DNA from: Larimichthys crocea
Lineage: Eukaryota; Chordata; Actinopteri; Sciaenidae
NCBI RefSeq assembly: GCF_000972845.2
Contig: NC_040017.1
Span: forward strand, 25,939,606 to 26,003,605
Length of the DNA stretch: 64,000 nt
Reading direction: 5' to 3'
Under the pieces are notes generated by a model. That model saw nothing but the letters and a program-made list of their open reading frames with translations, had not been told where the DNA came from and ran no database searches. Each line of letters begins with the position of its first letter. Positions within the stretch are counted from its first letter, which is position 1. Made by a program: the position numbers and the translations under genes. Positions 19,438 through 33,351 of the stretch are shown piece by piece.

Positions 19438-22400
19438 TCAGTCTGGCTCTCTGCTCTTGTCTTTGTGTAGATGCAGCTCCTCCATCTTCTGCAGGAGGGG
19501 AACGGGCGTGGAGCAGCCTCGGGATCTCTGTGGCAGTGTTTTGACCTGGAAAACAGAAAAGAAATGTTTTCTCAAACGCCGAAACAACTTCACACTCGTC
19601 TACAGAGAACGTACCTAAAGAAAATATTCCTAAAAATAGTTCCTAACAAGTGTTGACAGTCCTGAGTTAAAGGGACATGGTTTCCAGAGGGCTTAGGACG
19701 CTTTACCAAATATTTTCATCACCATTCACTTCCTTTGAGCTTGAAAACCAAAATAAAACTATCGACTACTATTGACTGGTAAGGTTGAGCTGACAGAGGC
19801 GACTTTTTTCAGTTCTCTATTGTAAAGGACAGAAAAAAAACGACTTTTGGAAGAGACAACCTGCGCACAGAAGGGATTATTTCTTGCTTTAATTTGTTGT
19901 CTTATGTTTTATGCTTTTGGACTAGAGGCCTAATCAGCCATAAGTGTGTTTAAAACCACAGATTTGCTCACAACCTGCTATCAAACTAACTAGAAAGATG
20001 CTGCAATCATAGAAGGTTTCTGCAGAAAGAGGCTTGTCCCATAACAACAAGTTGTTTTAGTGTATTGGTGAAATTTAAACTACAGATCTTACTGTGTGCT
20101 CAGCATCACAGGAAAGTTACAGCAAGGAGAGTCATTGAAAGTACATTTAGGTAAGAGTAGGTTATTTGTGGTTGAGTCATCATTTATCGGCCCCTGTTGT
20201 AGCACGTGGAAGTGTCTAACCCAGTTGAATCACTGCCAGTTTCCCCACATCACACGTCACTCTAGACCGACGTACCGATATTTCTTCATTTGCTGAGGTC
20301 ATGAGCATTTGTCATGTACAAACAGCATCAACAGGTTAAGAAACTCCCGTATAATGTCACCTTTCTATCTGGGGACGCATGTACAAGAGAGTTGTGGAGG
20401 TTTCCCCTCTTGTCCTTTTTTTCAGGCGTCCAAACTCCGGGATCTGTCTGAGTCGAGCGGTCCGACAGCGCAGAGTCGCCGGCGTTATTTTTCCAAACAG
20501 AGGTGCCCTTGTTGTGTTCTGTCTCATTACTCTGCGGGAAAACAAAGGTGTCCTCCTCTGAACCTGCCAGAGAGAATAAGACATCAGTTGTATACCGGGT
20601 TCATCTTATCCGCAGGGGGATTTTAGGTGTTACTTATATGATGGGGGGGGGGGACGTACTCCAGCTGTTGCCCTTGGTTCTTGAGTCAGGTGCAGGGGTA
20701 CATGGGCAGGATCCGCTTGTGTTTTTGTGTTTCTTCAAACACTCCATTCCCACTAGATCTTTACAGTGTCTGTGACAGTTTATCCCACAGTCTGAGAGTG
20801 AGAGAAAGAGAAACGTTCATTGAAATGATCACAGGTCTGTGGATTTAACGCTTTGAGCACCACAAAACAAAGAAAATGTGTTTTTTGTAATATGGGGGAT
20901 CTCATCCTGGATAATCTTGATCTGCTAAAACTGATTATGTGTTTGATGCTGATTTATTGTGTATTTTATTGTGTATTGCCTTTTTAATCTTTGTATTTCT
21001 ATTGCTTTTTGTCTTTGTATAGTGTCCTTGGGTGTTTTGAAAGGCGCTTTGAAATAAAATGCATTATTATTATTATTATTATTATTATTAAACTGTGGTC
21101 TTACCTTTACAGTGGTAGCCTTGCTTTATGACTCCCCACAGCTACGAGAGGGAAGACGTGATTAATATGATATTGCAGTTTGGTTGACAATTCATATAAA
21201 ATCACAGGCACAGTGTATACTCACAAAGCCTCCACAAGTATCACAAAACTTTGGCCGTTTATACGTGGTCTCGTGGAAGTTATGTGCGTCGCTGAAGTTG
21301 AAGCCCAGCTTAGCACATATAGACATTCCCCTCATGAAGTAAGAGGTTATTTCTTCACGGCTGATTTGTCCCTCCCTGGGCAGAAAAAGCGCAACACAAA
21401 AGTGAGTAAGTGAGTTGAGGTTTTTTTTACAAAACCATTCAAGAGTTCTCATGTTGTTTCATGTTTTCTCGGCCTTGACAACGTGAGCGGGGGCCTGCAG
21501 CTTCCTCACCTGTCAGTTTCGTGAGTGCAGAAGGAGAAGGGGAAGTTGGCTGCTATTTTCTCAAAGTCCTCCAGAGAAATGTAACCATCCTGGTTCTGGT
21601 CGTAATTTTTCATAATGGACTGCAGGGGGCAACAGAGCAATCAGATATTCAGTTGCACTTGTCAAGGAGCAGTTGGTTAGTTCTGCTTTAGTCTGCCAAG
21701 TAATAAGGAAGTGAAAGACAAGAGGTTGTTGCAGAGTCACATACTCACATCCACCATCTGTTTGACGTGTTTAGATATGGTGTCAGGATCGAGCCTGGGG
21801 GTGACCCCTGACCCCCATTCTGCCACTACAGGCGGTTTAACTGGAGCTACAGGCTGTGGACCGACAGAGGCAGTGATAAGACACGAAGGACTGCACATGT
21901 GAGAAACAAGAAAAAAAGAACACACCCACCACATAACACGCTTCCCTAACGTATGTGGCTTTGATGTGGCTGATTTTGATGTATTTCGGCACTGAGTCTG
22001 TGCTTTTGTTTTGAAGATGTCACGCCCACAGAGAGCAGACAAATGTCCCCCCTCGTGAGACAATTGTGAGTCTGATGCCGTTACACAGAGCTCAGCTTCA
22101 AAAGAGGAGTATGTAGCTCGACTGACCTGGATCTTGGGGTTCTTGGGTTCCTTGGTGTATGAAAGTTCATATATCTCGTCCTCGGTGTAGTATAAATCTA
22201 GAGAGAGCTGAAGCATTAAAAGAACATAATTTGAGATGGGATCTTTTTTTTAAAATCTGAATTCTTAAAAATCATCTCCCAGTTTCTGTCTTGTACCGTG
22301 AGCAGATGCAGAAGGTCTTTGTTGGCCTCGAAAGGCGGCGTGTAGCTGTGGAGGGCCAGCAGATCGTTGATGTTGCTGTACAGGTGCTGTAGCTTGCTCA

Positions 22401-25400
22401 GGTTGATCTTGTCCTCGTCGATGTAGTCTGGCAGGGCCTCGTTCAGGGAGATCAGATCCTTTAGGTGGACGCCCAGGATGGGCACCTTGAAGCCGGTGCA
22501 GTCGTTGTAAACCCGCCGGTAGTTGATGTAGTTGCTGCGTGAGGAGAGCAGCTCTGTCATCTCACTCAGGGCCTCAAAGTGGACAAAGATCAAGAGGGTA
22601 ATGATAAATGAGCCGGTCCAATTAATTAATAATTCTCCAATAATTATAACACAGATACTCTTTCATAGCTGAGGCTAAAATAAGAATGATTGAAGAAAGA
22701 AAAGTTGGCTCGTGTGTGGTGAGATCGTGTTTAATGTGTAATATTTAAAATACCTTAGTGATGTCAGGAGGGAGCAGGTTAGAGGTGTCTTTGAGGCGGG
22801 AGATTGAGCTGTGACAGAGGCCTCCTGTCACTGCCATTAGAGTGTTAAAGTTTTGCAGAGCTCGAAGTTTCTGTTGAGGACAGAGAGCAGGGTGACTGAC
22901 TGCAGGGTGTGAAACAAGCACATGAAGTCATTTTCCAAAAAAAACAAAAACCAAGAAACCAAAACAAGTACAGCTCCTGGCAGCCGCACAAAAATCCTTC
23001 TGAGCCGCTTAACTAGTTTTTGTGATGTTTGCTCCCTCGGCCTGGCTTACCTGAGCCACATGAATGAACTTAGTGAACACCTGGGCTCTCTGCTGGGCTG
23101 TGTGTCTGCTGAGGATCATCAGCTGGACCCACTGGGAGACACCGTTACACATCATGACTGACCGCTCCAACGCAGGGTTGTCCCTCACAGAGCCCCGCAC
23201 CACGTAGCTGCGGTAGTCCAGGAACTGGCCAATCAGATAGCAGCGGTCAGGCAGGAAACAACTTGAGTTTAGCACTGTTTCCGATATATACGTGTACGAG
23301 CACGATCATCAAAATCTAGCCAGACATTTTCGATATTACAAGAAGAAGCAGATTATTATTATTAACCACTGTTAAATTGCGAGAGCAGATCATATTTTGC
23401 TACAGAAAGAGAAAACAATTTTCCAAATCTTCCCTGACTAGTTATTATTATTACAGATCCTAATTTTTAATTTCTAATAAAAAAAACTATCAAACTGTCC
23501 ACTGGCGAAACTTCAACTTACTAAAAACACAGTAAGTTAAACTGTAATGCAAAAGATATCGTGCACCAGCCAATGAGAAAGTTGTTCTTATTAATATATC
23601 ACATCACAATGAAACCACGCTGTCATTTCATTTCCTCACATATACAAGAGCATCTGTGAATTTGCTTGCTTGATTAGAAAGAAAATGATTAAACCTTAAA
23701 GGTAAAATTATGTTTTTACTATAAACTGCGCTGCCAAAATGTTGTTGGATTATTTGGCATTCGGCCCTTTCTCCTATTTCTTTCAAGAGCAGCAACATAT
23801 CTGCAAGTCATGGAAACAGGATGAGAAGCTGTTCACTGGACTTACTGAAACGTTACAGAAGTTCTTGAACTCGAGGTAGCTGAGGTGCTCAGCCATCTCG
23901 TCTGGTTCCATGTGGTCGAAGATCAACGACACCTTCCTCTTCTTCACGGAGGGTGAAGGTGCCTGGAATATGTTCCCAGGGCTTCTAGGAAAAGGAAGCA
24001 GGACAAAAATAGACATTTTCTATTTGTTGTACAACTTTTTTCTATTTAAAGAAAAGAAAACTCGTTTGAGTTGTGGCTAAATAACAAAAGTACAATTCCT
24101 CCAGGCCATGATGGTGAACCAAAACAAAACTCACAAGCAGGAAGTGTCAATAAGCTGGGAATGCTTTTCCTCTCCACCCGACCGGACCAGGGCCCACAGG
24201 TCCCCCATGATCTGCTCGAGCAGGGGGTCCGCCTCAAATACTGCCGGGAACTGGCCGATCCACTGCCTTGCCACACAGCAGGACAGAAAATATGTTTACT
24301 ACCAGCAAGAAGAGCAGGATAACCAGTTCTGTCAGAGTCTGTCATCCAACACGCTCATGTGCATGACGTCCTTACTCACCTGATGAGGTGGCAGATCTGT
24401 GCCCGCCTCAGTCCTCTCTTGTCTGAAGGACAATCCTTATAAGTGAGAGAAAGAGTCAAGGATCTGAACACACTGTGCAGAACAGTGCACTAAACACCGG
24501 CAGGGATATATATTTCAAATCTGCTTTGCTGACAAGGAGTGCAAAACAAAGCCATGCTTGTTTCCTGATCTGATTAACGAACAAGGACATGTGAGTGGTA
24601 GCAGTGCACCGGTGGGACCGGAGTACTGCACCGAGTGACAGTGAAGGATATAGGGTGAGAAGTTTCTGGGCGAACATCTGAGATGGTACAACCCAACTGT
24701 GCATCATCAGGGTCATGTGGACCAGCTGGGACCCTCTGGGGCTGGAAAGCTTCCCCTCTGAATCTGCAACAAACACACGGCGGCACATTTCACACAAGGA
24801 AGATTAATAACAACCACAGAAAACTGCACAATGGCTCAGTGGTCAGATAGTTCATTTCATTTCAGCTCTACTTGAGTGAGTTTTAGATTTTCATATTGTT
24901 TGTCTCCATGTGCTTTGTTTTTTTTTCTGTCACACTTCCATGACATGCAGCACAGGTGGATTTCCTGTAGGTGTGAGTGTCTGTCTGTGTTAACCTTGCG
25001 ACGAAATCACAACCTGCCACGGTTGGTGTTTTCCTGCCTTTTCGCCTACTGTATGAGATACATCCAACTGTGACCTAGAGTAGAAATAAGCAAATAAAGA
25101 CAAAGAAGTCTGGACAAAGCTGTCTAATTTAACTTGATCTACAATGTACCTTTTCATCATGCATTATAAACATTATATCAAACACGACAAAGAAAAGTCG
25201 ATGTCGTTCACTGGGTTATTTAAGGTTGTTGGTTAAAAAAAAAAAAGTGGTGAAGGCCAAAATGTGACACTGACTGGCGTGTGTGGTTCACCAACTTAAA
25301 CCGAGTAGAAGCTTTTCCACTCAGTCAGTACCAGCTGTCGATCCTTTTCACATTTATAGTAGAAAGAAATATTGCACATATTTGCCTGCAGACACGTGCA

Positions 25401-28400
25401 TGCACGTACCTGAGGCTATTATATATATGAATGATTTCATACTATATGCGAAGCTTTTATAGATATGCCTAATTGATACATGTATAATGATTTAAAGGAT
25501 CAGCACACCCAAACAAACAAACTCCACCTCTTCTTCTTGTGATATCTGGACATTCAGATATTTATTTGTTTAGTTTATTGTTTATTTCTATTGGTTTCCT
25601 GTGGCGTACACAACATGAACCTACAACACTGTGCACCTTTAATTCTCATTATTATTTACCTTTCACAATATGATGTTTCCTAGGTTTCCTAAATGTCACT
25701 TTTCAGTCTTTGAGCGCTCCTCGCACTACCGTGGAAGCAGGACTCTCATCCTTGGATCTCAAAACATTGCAAATGAAACACCAGTATCGAGACATGTTTT
25801 CAGTGACAACAAGACTACTAAAACACGGTAGAGAGGAGAGAGATTTGTATCCCATTGCATGGGAATAGCTAGTTGGCCTCTGCAGCCCAACAGAACAAAG
25901 CTTGATTGTATGAGCCTGCCCTTTGTCCCCCCCCTCCCTGTCAGTTTCTCTCACCCTGGATTCCCCCCTTTACTCTCCCTCATCCCTCATTTATGTAACC
26001 TGGCTGTGATAAAGAGTAAAGACACATGACAAACTTTGGGAACGCATGCAAACACGCAGGGACAGACACTGACCGAAGCAGTTCAGGCAGCGCTGTATGA
26101 GCTCATCCAGGCTGGGAGCACTGGCACTGGGTGCAGGGCTGGGGCTCTGCAGGGCCCGAGTGATGTCCTGAGGACTGGGACATGTATTCCTCCTCCGCTG
26201 GACCAGCTTGGGTTTCCTGAGAGAGAGAGAGCGAGAGAGTCAGACACAGACAGGGATTATAAGCAGCCTAGAAATAAGTAGAGCAGAGTGTGGTGAGGTA
26301 GTGCAGGTCCAGCATCTAAGGAAACGCAGCTCCCCACATCTGATAAGCTGCGCTACAGCACTGCAGCTGTCAAAACCATCACGCACCGGTGGAACAACTG
26401 CAAACAAGTACATTGTTTTCTGAGTTTCTCCACCTGAAGCTGCCTGGCGGACAGATAGTATCTAGAAAACGTTCATTACGTCCAGTGTCACAGGATTAGA
26501 CCCCCTCAGAGAAGCAGCAGACAGGTGTACAGCTATTTCGAAGTGCTGTTAGATACGTGTTATACTGCTGCACATGGGTTTTTAAATACGAGCAATGCAG
26601 CTGCGTTCATTAAGTAGTTTTTAAATTGAAGATGATCATTTTGAGAGCTACAGAATCTCTGATCTACATTGCTAATGTGCGGCCAATGGCTTTGCGATAC
26701 AAAAAGTACAATATTACATCACCTCTTCATGAGGTCAGTTCTATAACATCTGCTCTAAGCCATCAGTATTTCCTCAGGAAACCAGTTCGGTTCACAGCTC
26801 GCAGCATACACAGTAGCTAAAGGTATTATTTACTGCAGTGTATGTACAGTATGATGGAAGGTCTACTTTGTATCTGCATGTAGAAACTGGGCAACGTGGA
26901 TGTGACGTGCAGGCTTCTTAGTATTCACTGTTTACAAAAAAGAAATCTGTAAATGTATGAATGCTGTGAGTGTTAGAACGCTGTGTAATTGTTGTCTAGG
27001 ATGCTGAGAAATGCAAAAGGGAAGAAGAAGGAAAACTTCTGCTTGATTGAATACTGACTGAATCTGACAAGGAAAGATCACTCCTTGGTTAATTAGTTGA
27101 TTAGTTTTAGGTATTGCTATTAAGTTCAAAAGACTGAGAACCACTGTTGACGTTAATTGAGTTTTCTTTTGGTTTTTAATTTCAGAGAATGACAGATTGC
27201 TTTTGGTCAGACTTTGTATAGAGACCACACCTTTGGCCAGTAAAACTGGACTGATGTTGAGTTTGGTCAGAAGTTCAAAATAAACCAATAAAGATCAGAG
27301 ACCACTTCTGTAACATGGTGTTACTCTTTCAGATCTTTCCTACGATGCGATTCATTCTTCCTCTTCAAATCTTCAAATTTAGCAATGTATGACTATTTCA
27401 CAATAAGCAGTATGTGACATTTTTTTGACATTTAAACTAATTTCTTCAGCCTCGGTTTTGCAGTAATCCTTTGTCATTAGTTTAAAAAAAAAAGTGCTGT
27501 AACTTTCATTTCTGTGCTTGAGCATTTCAGATTTTGTAGCGGCGTGTGTGTAGTAGTATGTAACGCTGTGAAGTGTCGGTCTCTATACTGCAGCTAATGT
27601 GATGACATTACCAGGAAACACTTTGAGTTCAGAGAACTGGTGACAAGTTCCCTGAATGACCAGAACTGCATCCCCTTCTCTTAACCTGTGCTTGTGTGTG
27701 CGGCTTATTTCCCCAGCCCACTCACATTCTCAACACACACACACACACGCATAATAAATAACTCAACGTACACATGCATCCACACAGAAAAACAGTGTCT
27801 CTGCTTTATGTACAACACATAAACGGACACTCATGGATGCACAATTTCATACAGGCGTACAGGGTGACATTGACTGATCTATTTATACCACAAGCTGTTC
27901 TCCTGCCTGTACGTGCTGTTTCATCCAGCCTTCGCAGTTATCACACCACACATTTCCCCCCTCAGATTCAAAAACCCTGATGGGAGGGAGTGTGGGGTGT
28001 CTCTGCATCCTGGTAGTCCAGCTCCAAGCGGCCTCGTTTGGAAACCTGCTGGGCAACAAAACCCCACTTCTCCGCCTCATTACACTGGCTGAATTCAAAA
28101 CTCTAAGACTCGACAGCACTGCACGTACCATCGCGAGCTGTTTCACAGTACGTAAAGGCAATAAATAAAGCAATCTCTTATGATCAGAAAACTGTTTCAG
28201 AAACAGCAGTGAGACTTTTATCTGACAACAGTGCTATGACTTTTCCTAGCAAGCTAATTAATACATTTAACTTGAATCCACAACCCCTAATTCTAGAGAT
28301 CTTAGATTGTCTGCAATGACCTTTACACGCTTTAATGCATGATTATTTTCATCACTTAACAACCTTTCTTGATTACAAATAAAATATGTCCTAGAACGTG

Positions 28401-31400
28401 TACACCTCATTTGTATTTCATGGCGTGTAAACTCATCATAAAACATAAACAGTTTAAAGAAACGCTCTGATCTGTGTTTTTTTTGTATTTTTATCTCGGT
28501 GCCCTTTACAACTCGTCATCTCTCTCTTTGACTCAGAGTGAATCCAGCGCCGTTTTTCAAAGCAGTTGCACTTATGAGGAGACACGCTCGCTACTATAAA
28601 CAGAAGTGCTGATGGGGAAATGTTATTGATGTCATGACGTTTGTCAGGGAATTTCCCCCCCCCCAAGATTGCTGAGCAGGTAATGCACAGCATGATCTCT
28701 TTTCTGTGTAACGAGACTGTCCAACTTAAAGGTCCAGTGTGTAGGATTCAAGAGTATTTCTTTGCAGGAACTGCGTTAGTATGTTTCTGTTAGTGTAGAA
28801 ACACCTGAAAATAAGAATTGTCTTAAAAATGAGTCTTTAAAGTGACAGCGGGTCCTCTTCCATGGAGTCTGCCATGTTGAACCGCTATTTTTGTACAGAC
28901 AAAAACCAAACACTGATCTACACATGTCAATTTTGCAGCCACAGTTATTCCTACATGCTTGGAAGGAGACGATGAGGCATGGGAGAGTATTCAGTTGGTT
29001 GCAATCTGCAACTTCCACCACTAGGTGCCACTAAATCCTACACACTGCACCTTTAAGAGACATAAAAGTGTTGGCGAATACAGTCGGTGTCTGGTGGACT
29101 CCCATGCAAATCTGAACACAATGGGAGTTACTGTTTGGGGGATTTGCATTTACCTTTTCCTAAGAATCAGATACACAACTTGGGTAAAGGTAATTATCAT
29201 GCATCTATATTTAACTTTCATGGAAAGACAAACTTGAAAGTAAAAAATAAAATCCTCATATGCATGACGATGAGGAAAAACTTCCGATCCATCATATCTC
29301 TGATTTTATTTTAGGAAGACCTTCCACGCCTCCTTTTCCTCACTGACTACTCCTTCGCCTGCTTTTTCCTCTTCCTTCATCCTTACTCTATTCAAGCCAT
29401 TCAGGAAACAGCTTCCCTTTTTTTTTCTTTGGAAATCCCCCTCTCACTCTCTTTCCCATCCGTGGCAGGACTCCTGGCTACAGATCCAGCCCCCCCCCCC
29501 TCTCCCCTTTCTCCCTCTCTCGCTCTCACACTGGCGGGGGGATATGCAAATTCCTCTCTTTCTTTCCTTAATTGATTAATTGAAGCCAGGGCCCTTTGAA
29601 GGCCTTGTTTGTGAGCTGCTCTTTTTCCTCTCACTCTCCCCTCTCACAACCTGCGTTCTTGTTCCCTCTGCATCAAGAGGATGCATCTACTGCAATGAAC
29701 CATTCATCCATGTGGTCCATCAATAAAGTCACTGTAACAACCATTGTTGTTAAGATCCAAAAAAAATAATGCAGCAAATATTCAGAAACCTCTTTGGCTG
29801 TTTTGTATTAGTATAAACTATAAGACAGAATAAAAGCATAACACAATGAAGTCATACCTGTGCAAGTACACACACCTTTGATACGGAGGCAAAGACAAAC
29901 ACACACAAACCTCCATTATCTACATCAGTAATTTAGTTTTTCTTTTTTAATAATCTGGGCCCTCAAAAACAACAACAGCAAAGTCAACACATACGCATGT
30001 GTTTTTCCCCCTCAATTGTGACACATTTCTCTATACTGAGTTCACTTTTTCAAAACTGTTAACACAGTTCTCTTTACCGCCACGCAGCTCAGCACAACGA
30101 GTTCATCCAAACATCAGCAATGCACTAATGCAACCAAAACACTACGAACACATACACCTCAGGATCAACTCTTGTGCCAGAACTCTGCCAACATTTACCT
30201 CCCAACACAAAGACGTACAGGTAGCACTAATATGTGTATCACTACACTATTATCTTTGAAGTATCTTTGAGTTATTGTGTATTTATTCAGCATAAACCAG
30301 GATTCTACAGTACACGTCACAGAAATGCTCTAATATAGTTAAATTTGGGATAGAGTGCACAAAATTAAACTAAAGCAATTCTAGTAATGCAACATTACAC
30401 ATATACTATACTCCGTGTGTATTCTCTATGATAGATAGATAGATAGAAATACAACTGCCAGTCAACCCGGTTTCATAAGAATCTTTTTTGCATGCCTGAT
30501 CCATCCCTCAGACAGGCTGCAAAGCCACACTGTGCCTGAAAGAGAGCAGTGTGACCCACAGTTTAGTACACATTGACTTCTGTTGTGCTGACTGTGTGAA
30601 GAGTTTTGAAAAATGAACTCAACATTGAGAAATACGTCTTGCCAACAACTGTAGTCCTACTGATTTAAGATAACCTCACTACTGAAAAGGCCGCTCCGTC
30701 AGTCCACCTTAAATTCAGGTAGTTAAATCACATATAACGCACGTCTGACTACCTTAAACATTCAACACACACAACCCTTTCATTCCAGGCAATCTGATAA
30801 GAGCTGTGGTCACAACTACAGCAGTGAAAAAAAAAAAAAAAGTACACACAGGCTTCTAAATGTGTAGTTTTCCAGCAGTATCTGAGATCAAATGCAAAAA
30901 TCATCAGTGAGCTGACGAGTAAATGCAGATTAGGTGGACAGGACACAAAAGCAGAACACATTTCCATGGAAAGGAGAGCAGGCAGCACTCAGCAGTCACC
31001 AACAACTGTTGAATGTCAGAGCTCACTTGTGTGCAGTACACACAAATAATTTGAGATGTTGATATTCTTCACTGATATGCAGGTCAAACACATTAGCTGT
31101 GTGTGTGTGTGTGTCTGCAATCTTTCTTTTTACACAAACTCTCTCTCTTTCTTTCTCTCTCTCCACTGCACACTGTCTAGATTGAAATAAAGGGCATAAA
31201 ACAGACACGCCGAGCGGAAAATAAAAACTAAATGCCCTCATTTTTCTTCGACTTGTCAAGAGCCTTTGCACAAACCACACTGCATCTCATAACCTCAAGG
31301 TTCACACATCGCTGCTGCACACAAAACACTTGCTGCTGACACATACTTAGACTTACGCTTGCATAAGAGAGTGAGCTGCAAAGTGGGTCTGAGTGCAACA

Positions 31401-31458
31401 GACTCTCAGTTTTGATGTACCCTCTTCTTTTTTTTAATTACCTCTTGGGCTTGTTCAT
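19438..31458 (-). CDS. rasgrp4: RAS guanyl-releasing protein 4 (17 coding exons)
   Basis: Coding exons in transcript order: 31458-31442, 26216-26074, 24763-24632, 24422-24380, 24266-24135, 23984-23846, 23224-23051, 22870-22754, 22572-22297, 22207-22127, 21853-21749, 21619-21510, 21375-21225, 21141-21105, 20791-20660, 20563-20361, 19545-19438. Phases agree throughout; 699 aa against 673 in human. It opens [21 protein letters not shown] (human MNRKDSKRK…TCPSP). Then come the RasGEF N-terminal/REM region (about 45-160), CDC25-type RasGEF (about 175-420, with [13 protein letters not shown] and [10 protein letters not shown]), an EF-hand ([14 protein letters not shown], about 460-473), and a C1 zinc finger with intact H-C-C-C-C-H-C-C spacing ([14 protein letters not shown]…[12 protein letters not shown]…C, about 523-575). 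The tail ends [19 protein letters not shown]. The protein activates Ras at membranes in response to diacylglycerol and calcium. It is adjacent to ryr1 as in human. The first coding exon is only 17 nt. The last two junctions rest on weaker similarity. Confidence 0.93.
20995..21091 (+). repeat. dispersed repeat tail ending in (ATT)n
   Basis: 'gaaaggcgctttgaaataaaatgcattatt' followed by (ATT)n, inside a rasgrp4 intron. Same tail type as at 7580-7645. Confidence 0.65.
26217..31441 (-). other. rasgrp4 intron 1
   Basis: A 5.2-kb intron between the 17-nt first coding exon and exon 2. It holds a GA run (26219-26242), the MITE at 28726-29056 and the left part of the large duplicated block. The ORFs at 27883-28173 and 26932-27288 show no recognised domain and I regard them as chance. 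Confidence 0.7.
28726..29056. mobile_element. MITE with 23-bp terminal inverted repeats
   Basis: The left end 'ttaaaggtccagtgtgtagg' and the right end (complement 'ttaaaggtgcagtgtgtagg') match over 23 bases with one mismatch. The unit is 331 bp, has no ORF and is bounded by TTAA-like ends. It is a well-known type of teleost MITE; the superfamily is not assigned. Confidence 0.85.
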
Positions 31459-31969
31459 TGCAGAGCTCTTCTCAGCAACACTCCTCCTCCACTGGTGATC
31501 CACACGGGCATCTGAGCGTGTCCCCTACAGCTCCATGGTTGACCCTTCTCCTCCTCCTCCTCCTTCTCCTCGGCTGTGTCCTCTATGGGTGTATGTATCC
31601 AGGACAGCAAGAGCAGGCACAGGATGGAGAGCTGCTGGGGGTGAAGGCTGCCCACCTACCTACAAGTCATGAACTAGACTAAACTCACACACTTTGCTGC
31701 TTATCAAACCAACTCTTCTCTGTGTGTGTGTGTGTGTCAGTCAGCCTCCCTCTCCGCTATCTGAAGAGATCTGTCAACCACAGATCGGCAACAAAACAAA
31801 CTCGGTGCCTGCAACAAAGCAGAAAATGTTTTAAAAAAAGCCTCAAAGTAGAGTGCTGGAGCTAACAAAAGTCATTCACTTGTCCCCTTCAACATAAACA
31901 AGTCAGCATCTTAAATGGAGGAACTGGCTCTGACAGATAGGGGAACTCACATCAGTTTCTGTGTGTGTA

Positions 31970-32001
<32 letters not shown>

Positions 32002-32013
32002 CACAAGGGGGAG

Positions 32014-32049
<36 letters not shown>

Positions 32050-33285
32050 TGAACACACATGCAGTACCCGTAGAGGAAGGAGGAGGAGAGTCAGAGAGAG
32101 ATAGTGATGAGCAATCATCTGAGCACCATCAGTGTACTCCAGGAAGCGACATCTGCGGTTCTTTTTTTTTTTTTACAGAGCATCAACACACAGGAAAAAA
32201 AATAAAAAATAGGCCACACCCTTTGTCACTTTTGTTTTTTTGGAGCTTCGCCTGAACTTGGCAAAAAGAATCAGTTCCTGAAAAAGAAATCACTATCAAC
32301 ATTGTTGAGATCCTGACACTAGATTTGTTCATCCCAAATCACGTCTATCACGCTGATTTCTTCCTTTTCTTCTTCTTCTTCTTTTTTTTTTTTTAACTCC
32401 CTCTGTCATTTCTCAGGGTAAGCAAGTGATTACACAGGGAGGTAGTGTTTGTGCTTTTGAATGTGGCTGTGCAGCTGGACAGGGAGACTCAAAGGCATCC
32501 TTGTTTTAACACACCCAAGAGGAAGAGGCGACCAAACAGGGGACATTAATGTCCCCCCCTCAAGTCTGCAGAGGTGGCTTCTTTGCTGCAGGAAGCTGAC
32601 TGACTGGCTGGCAGGGAGAGAGACAGAGAGAGAGAGAGAGTGGGTGATATGGCATTGAAAAGCAGGGAAAGATGCACAGAGCAGGAATCCTGCAGAGCTT
32701 TGCACAGAAAGTGAAAATGCATTTGGATTTGCTTTAGAAATCATCAAACAGGATGAATGTCACAGGAGGAAAAAAAAAGTACTTATGTTGTAATCTTACT
32801 GTAATCTTAAGCAATAGTTAAAAAAAAAAAACAAAAAAAAAAAAAACAGGAAGAGTTGCAATCAGCCCAGCTGGTAAAGAGACACCTGACACGCTGAAAT
32901 AAACTGGTGCATTAAAAAAAATATATATATATCACGTTTTGCCTCCGTTAATCTCAAACAGCCTTAAACACGTGGTTTGTTCTGTGACTGACGTGTTTGT
33001 GCACTAATTTACTGAATTTTGCTTTAGGGCTTTTATTTTGTTAAAACGGAAGCCTGTTACGCCGATGACGTACGTTATCGACGTACGTTATCGACGTAAC
33101 CAGTCAGTAAAACTTACGGAACTTTCTGTTAAATCAAAATGATTTACATTAGCGTCTAAGTTGAATTAGTGTGCGTCATATATTTATTATTAATTTGACT
33201 TCATCCTGATTGAAATCCTGATTTTGTCGTTGTTGGGAAAATAAATAAAATCAAATAAAATAAAATGTATTATTATTATTATTAT
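29191..33285. repeat. large duplicated block, copy 1
   Basis: About 4.1 kb, matched collinearly by 33766-37790. It includes rasgrp4 coding exon 1 (31442-31458) with its 5' flank, GATA, GT, GA and CT microsatellites, and a 'gacgtacgttatcgacgtac' motif near 33066-33098. Copy 1 carries the intact ATG, so it is used for the gene model. Confidence 0.9.
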
Positions 33286-33312
33286 TATTATTGTTGTTAT
33301 TGTTATTATTGC

Positions 33313-33350
<38 letters not shown>

Positions 33351-33351
33351 G
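33262..33351 (+). repeat. (ATT)n microsatellite
   Basis: An ATT/GTT trinucleotide run following 'ataaaatgt', the same repeat-tail arrangement as at 7620 and 21062. It marks the end of similarity between the two large copies. Confidence 0.9.

Noticed and set aside
20328..20360. Alternative rasgrp4 C-terminus reading into the intron to a TGA at 20328
   Set aside because: A donor at 20360/20361 joins in phase to the exon at 19545, giving a better RasGRP-like tail ([14 protein letters not shown]); the read-through form is possible but less likely.
27883..28173. 96-codon minus-strand ORF in rasgrp4 intron 1
   Set aside because: No recognised domain and no splice context; overlaps a plus-strand ORF of equal quality.
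31458..31682. Plus-strand ORF with a poly-Leu segment resembling a membrane protein
   Set aside because: Antisense to the rasgrp4 5' UTR and first exon; the Leu run is a CTC trinucleotide repeat.
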